From NCBI GenBank assembly GCA_020635535.1, contig JACJZP010000013.1, forward strand, positions 20,507 to 84,506: DNA of 64,000 nucleotides. Direction: 5' to 3'. A program made the position numbers and the translations under genes. The stretch comes from Flavobacteriales bacterium. Lineage in GTDB: Bacteria > Bacteroidota > Bacteroidia > UBA10329. The stretch's first letter is position 1. Each line of letters starts with the position of its first letter. Below the pieces are notes generated by a model, which saw nothing but the letters and a program-made list of their open reading frames with translations, ran no database searches and was not told the DNA's origin. Positions 32,401 to 41,103 of the stretch are shown here, one piece after another.

Positions 32401-34928
32401 GGAGTCCGACCACAGGGCTCAGTGATGCTTCAGTTCAGAATCCTACTGCTAATCCAACTACCACCACCGTGTATACCGTTACAGCTGATGATGGTTCAGG
32501 CTGTTTAGCAACCGATACGGTTACTGTGGTTGTTAGTCAACTTCCTATTGCTTTTGCAGGCTTTGATCAGGGAGTGTGTGCAGGAAGCACCGCCCAATTG
32601 AACGCCTCAGGCGGAGTGAGCTATGAGTGGCAGCCTACCTCAGGTTTGAGCAACCCGAACATCGCAGCCCCCATTGTGACGTTCAGTTCAGATACGGTCA
32701 CCTACTGGGTAACGGTAACAGACAACATCGGCTGTGAGAACACCGATACGGTAACGATATGGCAAGAGCCATTGCCCAATGCGGTTGCAGGTCCGGACAC
32801 CACAGTATGTGCAGGGCAGAGCGTACAGCTCACCTCCAGCGGAGGGACCACCTACAGCTGGAGCCCCGCAGCAGGACTGAACAACCCGAACGCACAGAAC
32901 CCTACCGCCACACCACTTACCACCACCACCTATACGGTAACGGTCGGTCAGCCTACAGGCAACCTGATCTTCAACGGAGATTTCAGCCAAGGCAATGTCG
33001 GATTCAACAGTGATTACACCTACTATGACGGTCCACCGAACATGGGTGAAGCACTATTTTCAGTGGTGGCCAATGCCAACTCAATACACAACGCCTTTCA
33101 GGGAACAGGTCATACGGGCAATGCCCCGGTGGATAGCTTCATGGTGGTGAACGGAGCAGGCACCCCGAATCAGAACGTCTGGTGTCAGACCATCTCCGTA
33201 TCGCCCAACACCGACTACTTCTTCGGAGCATGGGTAAGTACGGTTGTTGCCAGCAGCCCGGCCATTCTGCAGTTCTCCATCAACGGACAGGTACTCGGAG
33301 CACCGTTCTCAGCACCTTTCAACATCAACAACTGGAGTCAGTTCTATCAGACATGGAACTCAGGCACGGCCACCACGGCCACCATCTGTGTGGTGAACCA
33401 GAACACCAACACGGGCGGTAACGACTTCGCGTTGGATGACATCACCTTCAGTACCTACTGTACCAATACAGCAGAGGTAACGGTCACCATCAACCCATTG
33501 CCAGAGGCCGATGCAGGAGAGGATCAACAGATATGCTATGGCGATACCACCCAACTGGAAGGAGCAGGAGGCGTTACCTACGCCTGGGTGCCACCGATCG
33601 GCATTGCGGACCCCACAGACCCGACCACCGATGCCTACCCGAACCTGACCACCACCTACACCCTGATAGTGGAAGACAACATCGGCTGTACGGATACTGA
33701 TGAGATGACCCTGACGGTGAATCCATTGCCAGCGGCCAATGCAGGTCCTGACCATGAGGTGTGTATAGGAGAAAGTGTCATCTTGGAAGGATCGGGAGGC
33801 ACGATCTACCAGTGGACGCCACAGACCTACTTGGACGATGCCACAGCGCAGCTACCCGTTTCCACCGCAGAGCAGACCACCACGTACACGGTAACGGTAA
33901 CGGACAACAACAACTGTACGGACAGCGACTCGACCACTGTTACGGTGAACCCGTTGCCGATAGTTGAGGCAGGCCCTGACAGCATGATATGCGCCAACGG
34001 CAGTCTCGTTCTCCAGGGAAATGGAGCGGCAAGCTATGCTTGGACCCCGCTTATCGGACTGAGCGACCCACAGAGCGCCACCCCCACGGCATCACCACTG
34101 AGCCCGACCACTTACTACGTAACAGGCACGGACATCAACGGCTGCATCGGTTCTGACTCGGTCAGTATTACCATATTTGGGATAACAGCTTGGCCTGACA
34201 GTGTGATCTGCCAGAACGATAGTGTGCAGGCATTTGTAAGTGGAGGTGTTTCGTTCAGTTGGAGTCCTTCTGAAGGCGTTAGCGATACTGCTTCGTCATC
34301 ACCGTATCTGAGCCCATTCAATAGTACAGCATACACGGTTACGGTTTTGAGTGCGTATGGATGTGCGGCTTCTGCGGAGGTTGATATTGATATTCTGACG
34401 CTTCCTGTATCTGGATTTACGGCTGAGTTTGAACCAACTTGCGATGGCATCTATGCCGATTTCAGTAATACATCGGAAAACTCAGAAACATTCTATTGGA
34501 GTTTCGGGGATGGGGGGACATCTACCGAATTTGAACCAACCCACACATTTGAGCCGGGGGTGGGTAGCATTGTAACGTTGATCACCTACAACAACGATAG
34601 CCTATGTGTCGATTCGTCCGTTGTTGATTTCTCTGGGCAGTGGTTCGGTAACGATACCATCGATATCAAGTACGGAAATGTATTCACTCCGAACTATGAT
34701 GGAATCAATGATTGCTTCAAACCTGGGTTTGATGGACGGTTCAGCGACTGCTACGATCTAAAGGTTTATAACCGTTGGGGAGCACTTATATTCGAGTCTA
34801 CTGGAGGTCAGAACCACTGTTGGGATGGAAGAACCAAAGGTGGAAAGCCTTGCGATGAAGGAACTTACTACTACATTGTATCTTTGAAAGGTTATGAGAA
34901 TCATGGGTATGTTACCCTGATCTACTAA
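29499..34928 (+). CDS. Giant T9SS type B surface protein with tandem PKD-like repeats
   Basis: This 1809-residue protein begins with GTG (29499) and a signal peptide (MKRFLLLLIPFLLLGT). An N-terminal Cys-containing domain of about 290 residues (THIVGGELVYTYLGG, YQRCCRN, FDLDGDSLVYSL) is followed by many 80-90-residue Ig/PKD-like repeats of the pattern ANAGPD-x-x-I-C-x-G ... YxWSPxxGLSDPN ... TTTYxVTVTD. Two carbohydrate-binding-like beta-sandwich modules (NLVVNGDFELGN and NLIFNGDFSQGN, each about 170 residues) interrupt them. The C-terminus is a gliding-motility-type T9SS signal (NVFTPNYDGINDCF ... YNRWGALIFES ... GTYYYIVSL). It is probably a surface adhesin. Residues about 1072-1518 are encoded by DNA apparently identical to part of the next gene, 12 bases downstream. 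Confidence 0.93.
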   Translation: MKRFLLLLIPFLLLGTLRLSATHIVGGELVYTYLGGSQYAITLIVYRDCLSGQAAFDNPAAIGIFNSSNTLVQDLNFTLDSVVTLQSTINSSCVTAPNNVCTEAGYYTEIVTLPPIVGGYTIAYQRCCRNAVVQNIVDPGNVGATYVATIPGSESQPANSSPIWSNLPPLYVCANLPFQFDHSAFDLDGDSLVYSLCTPYEGASSTAPQPNPPSSPPYTPISWQAPYSLNDMMGGVPLTINPQTGQLNAVPNAIGTYVIGICVSQYRNGILLGETRRGIQINVVNCQAPVASPDDLNEIIPNSFINCTEYVEFQASSSSGFNILWDFGDPTTTSDQSTNATTSWTYPGPGSYDLTLVVYNPINPSDPLCTDTVVQTITVQDTVIPDAGPDVATCPGIPVQIGAAAIPGWTYQWSPTTGLNDPNSSQPTASITGQITYVLTATDAVGCTGSDSVTVSLLPNTSANAGPDVQICSGDSIQLQASGGVDYQWSPNQFIDDVNISDPNVFPPSDQAYVVSVTNADGCIGTDTVLVQLFQSVLTVSSDVTICVGDTTQLSVAGAITYAWSPVTDISDPNIADPEVWPSTTTTYVVEAVDANGCEVTDSVVVSVQPLPLANAGQDVEICVGECVPLQASGGDSYAWSPSIGLSDPNSSNPTACPDSTTTYVVTVTSSLQGSGQNLVVNGDFELGNIGFTTDYTEFVLNPPPPPNITFGQYVVVDDLADIQQSWSGLGDHTSGTGNFMVADGATTPGQNFWCQTVSVSPNTWYDLSAWIATVFVNPNSQVATLRFTVNGTPVGNDFVAPWPFNQWQEFSATWYSGSATTATICMTDLVTVGSGNDFALDDLFFGPQTPGCSSTDTITVTVNPLPAVNAGADQTLCFGQTVQLTASGADTYLWYPGTGLSDSTVFNPNAQPSLPTEYVVEGTDANGCSNTDTVFVDVFLVDAIGDTVICIGDEAQLSVVGGVSWSWSPTTGLSDASVQNPTANPTTTTVYTVTADDGSGCLATDTVTVVVSQLPIAFAGFDQGVCAGSTAQLNASGGVSYEWQPTSGLSNPNIAAPIVTFSSDTVTYWVTVTDNIGCENTDTVTIWQEPLPNAVAGPDTTVCAGQSVQLTSSGGTTYSWSPAAGLNNPNAQNPTATPLTTTTYTVTVGQPTGNLIFNGDFSQGNVGFNSDYTYYDGPPNMGEALFSVVANANSIHNAFQGTGHTGNAPVDSFMVVNGAGTPNQNVWCQTISVSPNTDYFFGAWVSTVVASSPAILQFSINGQVLGAPFSAPFNINNWSQFYQTWNSGTATTATICVVNQNTNTGGNDFALDDITFSTYCTNTAEVTVTINPLPEADAGEDQQICYGDTTQLEGAGGVTYAWVPPIGIADPTDPTTDAYPNLTTTYTLIVEDNIGCTDTDEMTLTVNPLPAANAGPDHEVCIGESVILEGSGGTIYQWTPQTYLDDATAQLPVSTAEQTTTYTVTVTDNNNCTDSDSTTVTVNPLPIVEAGPDSMICANGSLVLQGNGAASYAWTPLIGLSDPQSATPTASPLSPTTYYVTGTDINGCIGSDSVSITIFGITAWPDSVICQNDSVQAFVSGGVSFSWSPSEGVSDTASSSPYLSPFNSTAYTVTVLSAYGCAASAEVDIDILTLPVSGFTAEFEPTCDGIYADFSNTSENSETFYWSFGDGGTSTEFEPTHTFEPGVGSIVTLITYNNDSLCVDSSVVDFSGQWFGNDTIDIKYGNVFTPNYDGINDCFKPGFDGRFSDCYDLKVYNRWGALIFESTGGQNHCWDGRTKGGKPCDEGTYYYIVSLKGYENHGYVTLIY
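32712..34051 (+). repeat. 1.34-kb tract apparently identical to 38048-39387, copy 1
   Basis: At a constant offset of 5336 bases the two tracts appear identical for about 1340 bp, judged by matching DNA blocks and by identical translations in several frames on both strands. Similarity falls off abruptly on both sides. It encodes one carbohydrate-binding-like module and several PKD-like repeats. Confidence 0.92.
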
Positions 34929-34939
34929 ACTTCATTGAT

Positions 34940-37900
34940 ATGTCGAATTTTGGAGTTTGGAGATGGCCGTTGGTCATGCTCCTTTTGCTTGTAGCTGTTG
35001 TAAATGTATTCGGAGAGGGTAACCCGAGGTTTGTAGAGAACAAGGGTCAGTATCCTGAACAGGTTCATTTCAAGCTTCGGGTTGCCAATGCCGATCTGTA
35101 TTTCGAGACTGGCGCGCTAACGTTTAATGTTTACGACCCTGAGGTTTTTGCGGATCATGCCGAACACCATCACAAAGGCTCTGAACCCGAAATGGGGCAC
35201 GCTTACCGCATGCATTTTCTTGGGCATGATCCAAATGCTGATGTTCATGCAACAGGTGAGAAATATCTTGACTATCAGAATTTTATTCTGAAGAATAGAT
35301 CAGTTGGCCACGTCAGTTCGTTTGATCGAATTGAATACAATGAAATTTATCCGGGTATTGATATTGATTACTTCGGGTATGAAGGAAATCTGAAGTATGA
35401 TGTGAAAGTGGCAGCAGGTGCCGATCCTTCTCAAATTCGGATGAAATATGAAGGAGTCAATTCCCTGAAACTGCGAAATGGGAAACTCATTGTTGAGAAT
35501 AGTGTCAACTCCGTAGAGGAATCCATTCCGTTGGCGTATCAAAGGATAAATGGTCTGAGAGTTCCTGTTGACTGTCGGTACAGATTGGAAGGTGAAATAG
35601 TCTCGTTTGAGTTTCCTAATGGTTATGATCAGAATCTGGAACTCGTTATTGATCCAACACTCATTTTCTCAAGTTATACTGGCTCAACTTCAGACAATTT
35701 CGGATTTACCGCAACCTATGATGCATCTGGTGCGCTTTACGGTGGCGGAATTGTTTTTGGAGGTGGTTATCCGTCTACCCTTGGTGCCTACTCAACGAGT
35801 TTCAGCGGTTTGATCGATATGGCGATTTCAAAATTCTCGCCTGACGGAAGTACGCTGATCTATTCAACATACATCGGAGGTTCAAGTGCCGATGTTCCGC
35901 ACAGTATGATTGTAAACAGTCAAGGTCAATTGGTGGTTTTGGGCAGCACCAGTTCGTTGAACTACCCAACAACTTCAGGTGCGTATGATACCGATTTCAA
36001 TGGTGGTGTCGCGATTAACTATACCTCCAATGGAACCAATTTTCAGAATGGATCCGACATAGTGGTTTCGGTTCTAAGTGCTGATGGTTCGGCTCTTATC
36101 GGTTCTACGTACTTGGGAGGTTCCCAGAATGACGGCTTGAATCAGGACACCGACCTTGCCTACAATTATGGAGACATTTTCCGTGGCGAGGTTATCGTTG
36201 ATGATCTGGACAATATCTATATCGCCTCAAGTACAGGTTCTTCCGATCTACCAGTTACTGCTGGAACCATCGGGCAGACACTGTCTGGTAATCAAGATGC
36301 ATGTGTTGCCAAGTTCAGTCCTAATGTGTCTACGCTCATTTGGTGTACATATTTAGGAGGAGATGGTGCTGATGCAGGATATTCAATGAAGCACAACTCT
36401 TTGAATGAGTTATATGTTACTGGAGGTACAGAAGGGCAGGGATTTCCAATTGTTGGCTCTACGCTCAATACAACCTATCAAGGTGGGCAATCAGACGGTT
36501 TTATTGTTCGGTTGAACAACAGTGCCACCTCAATTGTGGGTAGTACATTCATTGGAACTTCCACCTACGACCAGTCTTATTTTGTGGAGGTTGACCATGA
36601 TGATGATGTGTATGTATATGGTCAGTCTGAGGGAAATTATCCTGTTGTGGGAAGTGTCTACTCTAATCCGAACAGCAGGCAGTTCATTCAAAAGCTGTCA
36701 GCCGACCTGAGCACGTCCATCGTATCTACCGTATTCGGTAATGGAAGTACAGGGATCAACATTTCTCCAACCGCATTTCTGGTTGATGTCTGCAAGCGGA
36801 TCTACATAGCTGGATGGGGTGGGGGAACCAACAACTTTTGGAATAACACAACCAATAACACTTTTGGTCTTCCCACAACTCCGAACGGATTCCAGTTGAC
36901 TACAGATGGAAGTGATTTCTATTTCATGGTGCTGGAGGCCGATGCATCTTCACTGCTTTATGCCACCTTCTTTGGTGGTAATGGAGTAAATGAACATGTT
37001 GACGGAGGTACGAGTAGGTTCAATTCTGCTGGAGTAATTCACGAAGCAGTTTGTGCAGGTTGTGGTGGAAGTGATGCTTTTCCAACTACGCCAGGAGCGG
37101 TTTCCAACACCAACAATAGCCCGAACTGTAATCTCGGGGTTATCAAACTCGACCTTGAGGTTCCACTGGTCGATGTCGGTATCAATTTAGATACGGTTCA
37201 AACAGGTTGTGTTCCGTTCACTTTACAGTTCATTGCAGACACGCTCATTGCTCCTGAATTCGTGTGGTACTTTGGAACGGGAGATTCATCAAACGCGGTA
37301 AATCCAACCTACACGTTCAATGTTCCTGGCACATATGAAGTGTTGCTGATAGGTCGCAATACAAACTGCGATGGTGCTCAATTCGTAGACACAGCTTCGG
37401 TAATGGTCAATGCCGTTACAAACAGCGATACTGTAAGTGCAGGGCCCGATCTGTTCATGTGTCCTGGAGATACGGTGCAGTTGGATGGCTTCGGGGTGGG
37501 AACTTTCAGCTGGATGCCAGCCGCTTTTGTTTCGGATCCGAACGCTGAAGACCCGTTGGCTTTCCCTGATGTGACCACTGAATTTGTGCTTCAGCTGTTT
37601 GATACGGAAGGCTGCTCCGCATTCGACACAGTGCTTGTAGAGGTTGCTGGTCTGAGTGTGAATGTCTCTGCGGATACGACCATTTGTATTGGAGACACCA
37701 TCAACTTGAACGCATCTGGAGGCATCAGTTATGCTTGGTCCCCGAATTCTGATATCAGCGATGTAAGCATTCCGAATCCAGAGGTTTGGCCAAGCTCAAC
37801 AAACACTTACTTTTTAGATGTAATAACTTCCGATGGCTGCGAAATCACGGAATCTGTTCTTGTCGCAGTTCAGCAATTACCCAATGCATTTGCTGGCTAC

Positions 37901-40270
37901 GATCAAGGCGTTTGTTCAGCTGGCACCGCCCAATTGAACGCTACAGGTGGAGTGAGCTATGAGTGGATGCCTACCGCAGGTTTGAGCAACCCGAACATCG
38001 CTGACCCTGTTGTAACGTTCAGTTCAGACACGGTCACTTACTGGGTTACGGTAACAGACAACATCGGCTGTGAGAACACCGATACGGTAACGATATGGCA
38101 AGAGCCATTGCCCAATGCGGTTGCAGGTCCGGACACCACAGTATGTGCAGGGCAGAGCGTACAGCTCACCTCCAGCGGAGGGACCACCTACAGCTGGAGC
38201 CCCGCAGCAGGACTGAACAACCCGAACGCACAGAACCCTACCGCCACACCACTTACCACCACCACCTATACGGTAACGGTCGGTCAGCCTACAGGCAACC
38301 TGATCTTCAACGGAGATTTCAGCCAAGGCAATGTCGGATTCAACAGTGATTACACCTACTATGACGGTCCACCGAACATGGGTGAAGCACTATTTTCAGT
38401 GGTGGCCAATGCCAACTCAATACACAACGCCTTTCAGGGAACAGGTCATACGGGCAATGCCCCGGTGGATAGCTTCATGGTGGTGAACGGAGCAGGCACC
38501 CCGAATCAGAACGTCTGGTGTCAGACCATCTCCGTATCGCCCAACACCGACTACTTCTTCGGAGCATGGGTAAGTACGGTTGTTGCCAGCAGCCCGGCCA
38601 TTCTGCAGTTCTCCATCAACGGACAGGTACTCGGAGCACCGTTCTCAGCACCTTTCAACATCAACAACTGGAGTCAGTTCTATCAGACATGGAACTCAGG
38701 CACGGCCACCACGGCCACCATCTGTGTGGTGAACCAGAACACCAACACGGGCGGTAACGACTTCGCGTTGGATGACATCACCTTCAGTACCTACTGTACC
38801 AATACAGCAGAGGTAACGGTCACCATCAACCCATTGCCAGAGGCCGATGCAGGAGAGGATCAACAGATATGCTATGGCGATACCACCCAACTGGAAGGAG
38901 CAGGAGGCGTTACCTACGCCTGGGTGCCACCGATCGGCATTGCGGACCCCACAGACCCGACCACCGATGCCTACCCGAACCTGACCACCACCTACACCCT
39001 GATAGTGGAAGACAACATCGGCTGTACGGATACTGATGAGATGACCCTGACGGTGAATCCATTGCCAGCGGCCAATGCAGGTCCTGACCATGAGGTGTGT
39101 ATAGGAGAAAGTGTCATCTTGGAAGGATCGGGAGGCACGATCTACCAGTGGACGCCACAGACCTACTTGGACGATGCCACAGCGCAGCTACCCGTTTCCA
39201 CCGCAGAGCAGACCACCACGTACACGGTAACGGTAACGGACAACAACAACTGTACGGACAGCGACTCGACCACTGTTACGGTGAACCCGTTGCCGATAGT
39301 TGAGGCAGGCCCTGACAGCATGATATGCGCCAACGGCAGTCTCGTTCTCCAGGGAAATGGAGCGGCAAGCTATGCTTGGACCCCGCTCATCGGACTGAGC
39401 GATCCACAGAGCGCCACACCAACAGCATCACCTCTGAGCCCGACCACTTACTACGTAACAGGCACGGACATCAACGGCTGCATCGGATCCGACTCGGTCA
39501 GTATTACAATTTTTGGAGTGGCTGCGAATTCAGGAAGTTATATCATCTGTTTAAATGATAGTGTTCAGGCCAGTGTTTCTGGTGGCGCTGGTTATGTGTG
39601 GTCACCTGCTATAGGAGTTAGCGATACGGTTTCTTCAGAACCATATTTGAGTCCTACCGTCTCAACGGATTATATCATTTCAGTGATCAGTCAGTTCGGA
39701 TGTGTGGCGCAAACCGAGGTGAATGTGCAGGTGTTGAGTTTACCGATTGCTGCTTTCAGCGGAAGTTTTGATGCAACCTGTGATGGTGTTTATGCGCTGT
39801 TCGATAATCAGTCGAATAATGCACAATCATATTCTTGGAGTTTTGGCAATGGAGAAACCTCTTCAGATTTTGAACCATCGCAGGTGTATGAAAATGGGGC
39901 AGGACCAATTGTAACGCTCTACGCTTACAATAACGATTCGCTGTGTGTTGATTCCATCACAATTGACTATTCAACACAATGGTTCAGCAATGACAGCATT
40001 GAGATTGAATACACCAATGTCTTCACACCCAATAATGATGGCCTGAATGACTGCTTCAAACCGGATTTCGATGCACGGTTCAGCGAGTGTTATGAGCTGA
40101 AAGTGTTTAACCGCTGGGGTGAACTGATCTTTGAGTCGGTTGCTGGACAAGAACATTGTTGGGATGGAAGAACCAAAGGCGGTAATATGGTTCCAGAAGG
40201 AACTTACTACTACATCTCGGTTATACGTGGCATAGATCATGCTGGGTATGTGCAGGTGCTTTACGAATGA
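34940..40270 (+). CDS. Giant T9SS type B surface protein with SBBP-type propeller and PKD-like repeats
   Basis: The 1776-residue product has a signal peptide (WPLVMLLLLVAVVNVFG) and an N-terminal region of the kind seen before SBBP beta-propellers (NPRFVENKGQYPEQVHFKL, ...LVIDPTLIFSSYTG). SBBP-like repeats follow (about 240-750), with units such as FSPDGSTLIYSTYIGGS and GDGADAGYSM. Next come PKD/Ig-like repeats, one carbohydrate-binding-like module, and a type B T9SS signal (NVFTPNNDGLNDCF ... FNRWGELIFES ... GTYYYISVI). It is the tandem neighbour of the previous adhesin, 12 bases downstream, sharing the C-terminal architecture and an apparently identical 1.34-kb tract, but with an unrelated N-terminal half. 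Its stop overlaps the VanY-like gene by four bases. Confidence 0.93.
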   Translation: MSNFGVWRWPLVMLLLLVAVVNVFGEGNPRFVENKGQYPEQVHFKLRVANADLYFETGALTFNVYDPEVFADHAEHHHKGSEPEMGHAYRMHFLGHDPNADVHATGEKYLDYQNFILKNRSVGHVSSFDRIEYNEIYPGIDIDYFGYEGNLKYDVKVAAGADPSQIRMKYEGVNSLKLRNGKLIVENSVNSVEESIPLAYQRINGLRVPVDCRYRLEGEIVSFEFPNGYDQNLELVIDPTLIFSSYTGSTSDNFGFTATYDASGALYGGGIVFGGGYPSTLGAYSTSFSGLIDMAISKFSPDGSTLIYSTYIGGSSADVPHSMIVNSQGQLVVLGSTSSLNYPTTSGAYDTDFNGGVAINYTSNGTNFQNGSDIVVSVLSADGSALIGSTYLGGSQNDGLNQDTDLAYNYGDIFRGEVIVDDLDNIYIASSTGSSDLPVTAGTIGQTLSGNQDACVAKFSPNVSTLIWCTYLGGDGADAGYSMKHNSLNELYVTGGTEGQGFPIVGSTLNTTYQGGQSDGFIVRLNNSATSIVGSTFIGTSTYDQSYFVEVDHDDDVYVYGQSEGNYPVVGSVYSNPNSRQFIQKLSADLSTSIVSTVFGNGSTGINISPTAFLVDVCKRIYIAGWGGGTNNFWNNTTNNTFGLPTTPNGFQLTTDGSDFYFMVLEADASSLLYATFFGGNGVNEHVDGGTSRFNSAGVIHEAVCAGCGGSDAFPTTPGAVSNTNNSPNCNLGVIKLDLEVPLVDVGINLDTVQTGCVPFTLQFIADTLIAPEFVWYFGTGDSSNAVNPTYTFNVPGTYEVLLIGRNTNCDGAQFVDTASVMVNAVTNSDTVSAGPDLFMCPGDTVQLDGFGVGTFSWMPAAFVSDPNAEDPLAFPDVTTEFVLQLFDTEGCSAFDTVLVEVAGLSVNVSADTTICIGDTINLNASGGISYAWSPNSDISDVSIPNPEVWPSSTNTYFLDVITSDGCEITESVLVAVQQLPNAFAGYDQGVCSAGTAQLNATGGVSYEWMPTAGLSNPNIADPVVTFSSDTVTYWVTVTDNIGCENTDTVTIWQEPLPNAVAGPDTTVCAGQSVQLTSSGGTTYSWSPAAGLNNPNAQNPTATPLTTTTYTVTVGQPTGNLIFNGDFSQGNVGFNSDYTYYDGPPNMGEALFSVVANANSIHNAFQGTGHTGNAPVDSFMVVNGAGTPNQNVWCQTISVSPNTDYFFGAWVSTVVASSPAILQFSINGQVLGAPFSAPFNINNWSQFYQTWNSGTATTATICVVNQNTNTGGNDFALDDITFSTYCTNTAEVTVTINPLPEADAGEDQQICYGDTTQLEGAGGVTYAWVPPIGIADPTDPTTDAYPNLTTTYTLIVEDNIGCTDTDEMTLTVNPLPAANAGPDHEVCIGESVILEGSGGTIYQWTPQTYLDDATAQLPVSTAEQTTTYTVTVTDNNNCTDSDSTTVTVNPLPIVEAGPDSMICANGSLVLQGNGAASYAWTPLIGLSDPQSATPTASPLSPTTYYVTGTDINGCIGSDSVSITIFGVAANSGSYIICLNDSVQASVSGGAGYVWSPAIGVSDTVSSEPYLSPTVSTDYIISVISQFGCVAQTEVNVQVLSLPIAAFSGSFDATCDGVYALFDNQSNNAQSYSWSFGNGETSSDFEPSQVYENGAGPIVTLYAYNNDSLCVDSITIDYSTQWFSNDSIEIEYTNVFTPNNDGLNDCFKPDFDARFSECYELKVFNRWGELIFESVAGQEHCWDGRTKGGNMVPEGTYYYISVIRGIDHAGYVQVLYE
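38048..39387 (+). repeat. 1.34-kb tract apparently identical to 32712-34051, copy 2
   Basis: This is the partner of the tract in the upstream adhesin. The first mismatches are at 38047 on the left and 39388 on the right, after which differences accumulate quickly over the next hundred bases. Codons in the tract favour C and G at third positions more than the flanks. Confidence 0.92.
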
Positions 40271-40989
40271 GATTTTTTCTGTCTGTATTCTTCATTTCTT
40301 TCTCAGTTTCGGTTTGCGGGCAGTCGGTCGATTCGTTGCAATACGTGCTCGGACGGTTCGATTATACCAAGCATGCCGATTTTGTGAAGATTCCCTCGGC
40401 ATACGCCAATAAAGATGGAATGTACTTGAGGAAAGAAGCATTGGACGCATTCAAACTCATGCGGCAAGCAGCGTTGAAGGATGGTATAGCTCTCACTATC
40501 ATTTCCGCCACGCGAAATTTTGACCATCAGAAACGCATTTGGGAGGCCAAATGGAACGGACAACGTTTGGTAAATGGCCAGAATCTGAGAACTGCCATTC
40601 CAGACAAGGCAGCACGCGCCAAGGAAATTCTGAAGTATAGTTCCATGCCTGGAACTTCCCGTCACCATTGGGGAACAGACATCGATATCAACTCACTCAA
40701 TTCCAGTTATTTCAAAAATGGAAAAGGCAAAAAAGAGTACGAATGGCTGCGCGACCACGCTTACGAATTCGGTTTCTGCCAAGTGTATTCCCAAAAAGGA
40801 ACAGACCGACCGAACGGTTACGAAGAAGAGGAATGGCATTGGAGTTACATCTCATTGGCTAGAGCCTTTCTCCGGCATCATCAAAAGAATGTAAAGGCAA
40901 GTGATGTTTCCGGTTTTGATGGAAGCGATGCTTTGCCGCTTTCCGAAGTATCAAAGTATGTAAATGGAATTGCATCAGAGTGCAAATAG
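40267..40989 (+). CDS. VanY-like D-alanyl-D-alanine carboxypeptidase (M15 family)
   Basis: The 240-residue exported protein (signal peptide MRFFLSVFFISFSVSVCGQ) has the M15 zinc-peptidase signature: TSRHHWGTDIDI, with the metal ligands His and Asp, and EEWHWSY, with catalytic Glu and the third ligand His. Such enzymes trim D-Ala from peptidoglycan stem peptides in the periplasm. It starts inside the stop of the preceding adhesin (ATGA overlap), so the two are translationally coupled, an unexpected pairing. Length is typical. Confidence 0.9.
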   Translation: MRFFLSVFFISFSVSVCGQSVDSLQYVLGRFDYTKHADFVKIPSAYANKDGMYLRKEALDAFKLMRQAALKDGIALTIISATRNFDHQKRIWEAKWNGQRLVNGQNLRTAIPDKAARAKEILKYSSMPGTSRHHWGTDIDINSLNSSYFKNGKGKKEYEWLRDHAYEFGFCQVYSQKGTDRPNGYEEEEWHWSYISLARAFLRHHQKNVKASDVSGFDGSDALPLSEVSKYVNGIASECK

Positions 40990-41103
40990 CAGTCGATGAA
41001 ACCGCCTGTTGCAAGTTTTCACTGCTTCTATAAATACGATGTTTAACGTAGCATCGGTGAGATATTCGAAGTGTAAAATTGTGGAAACAATTAACACAAG
41101 AAC

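Noticed and set aside
32759..33967. Small frames repeated identically here and at 38095-39303
   Set aside because: They are out-of-frame readings of the two adhesins; their identity shows only that the underlying DNA is duplicated.
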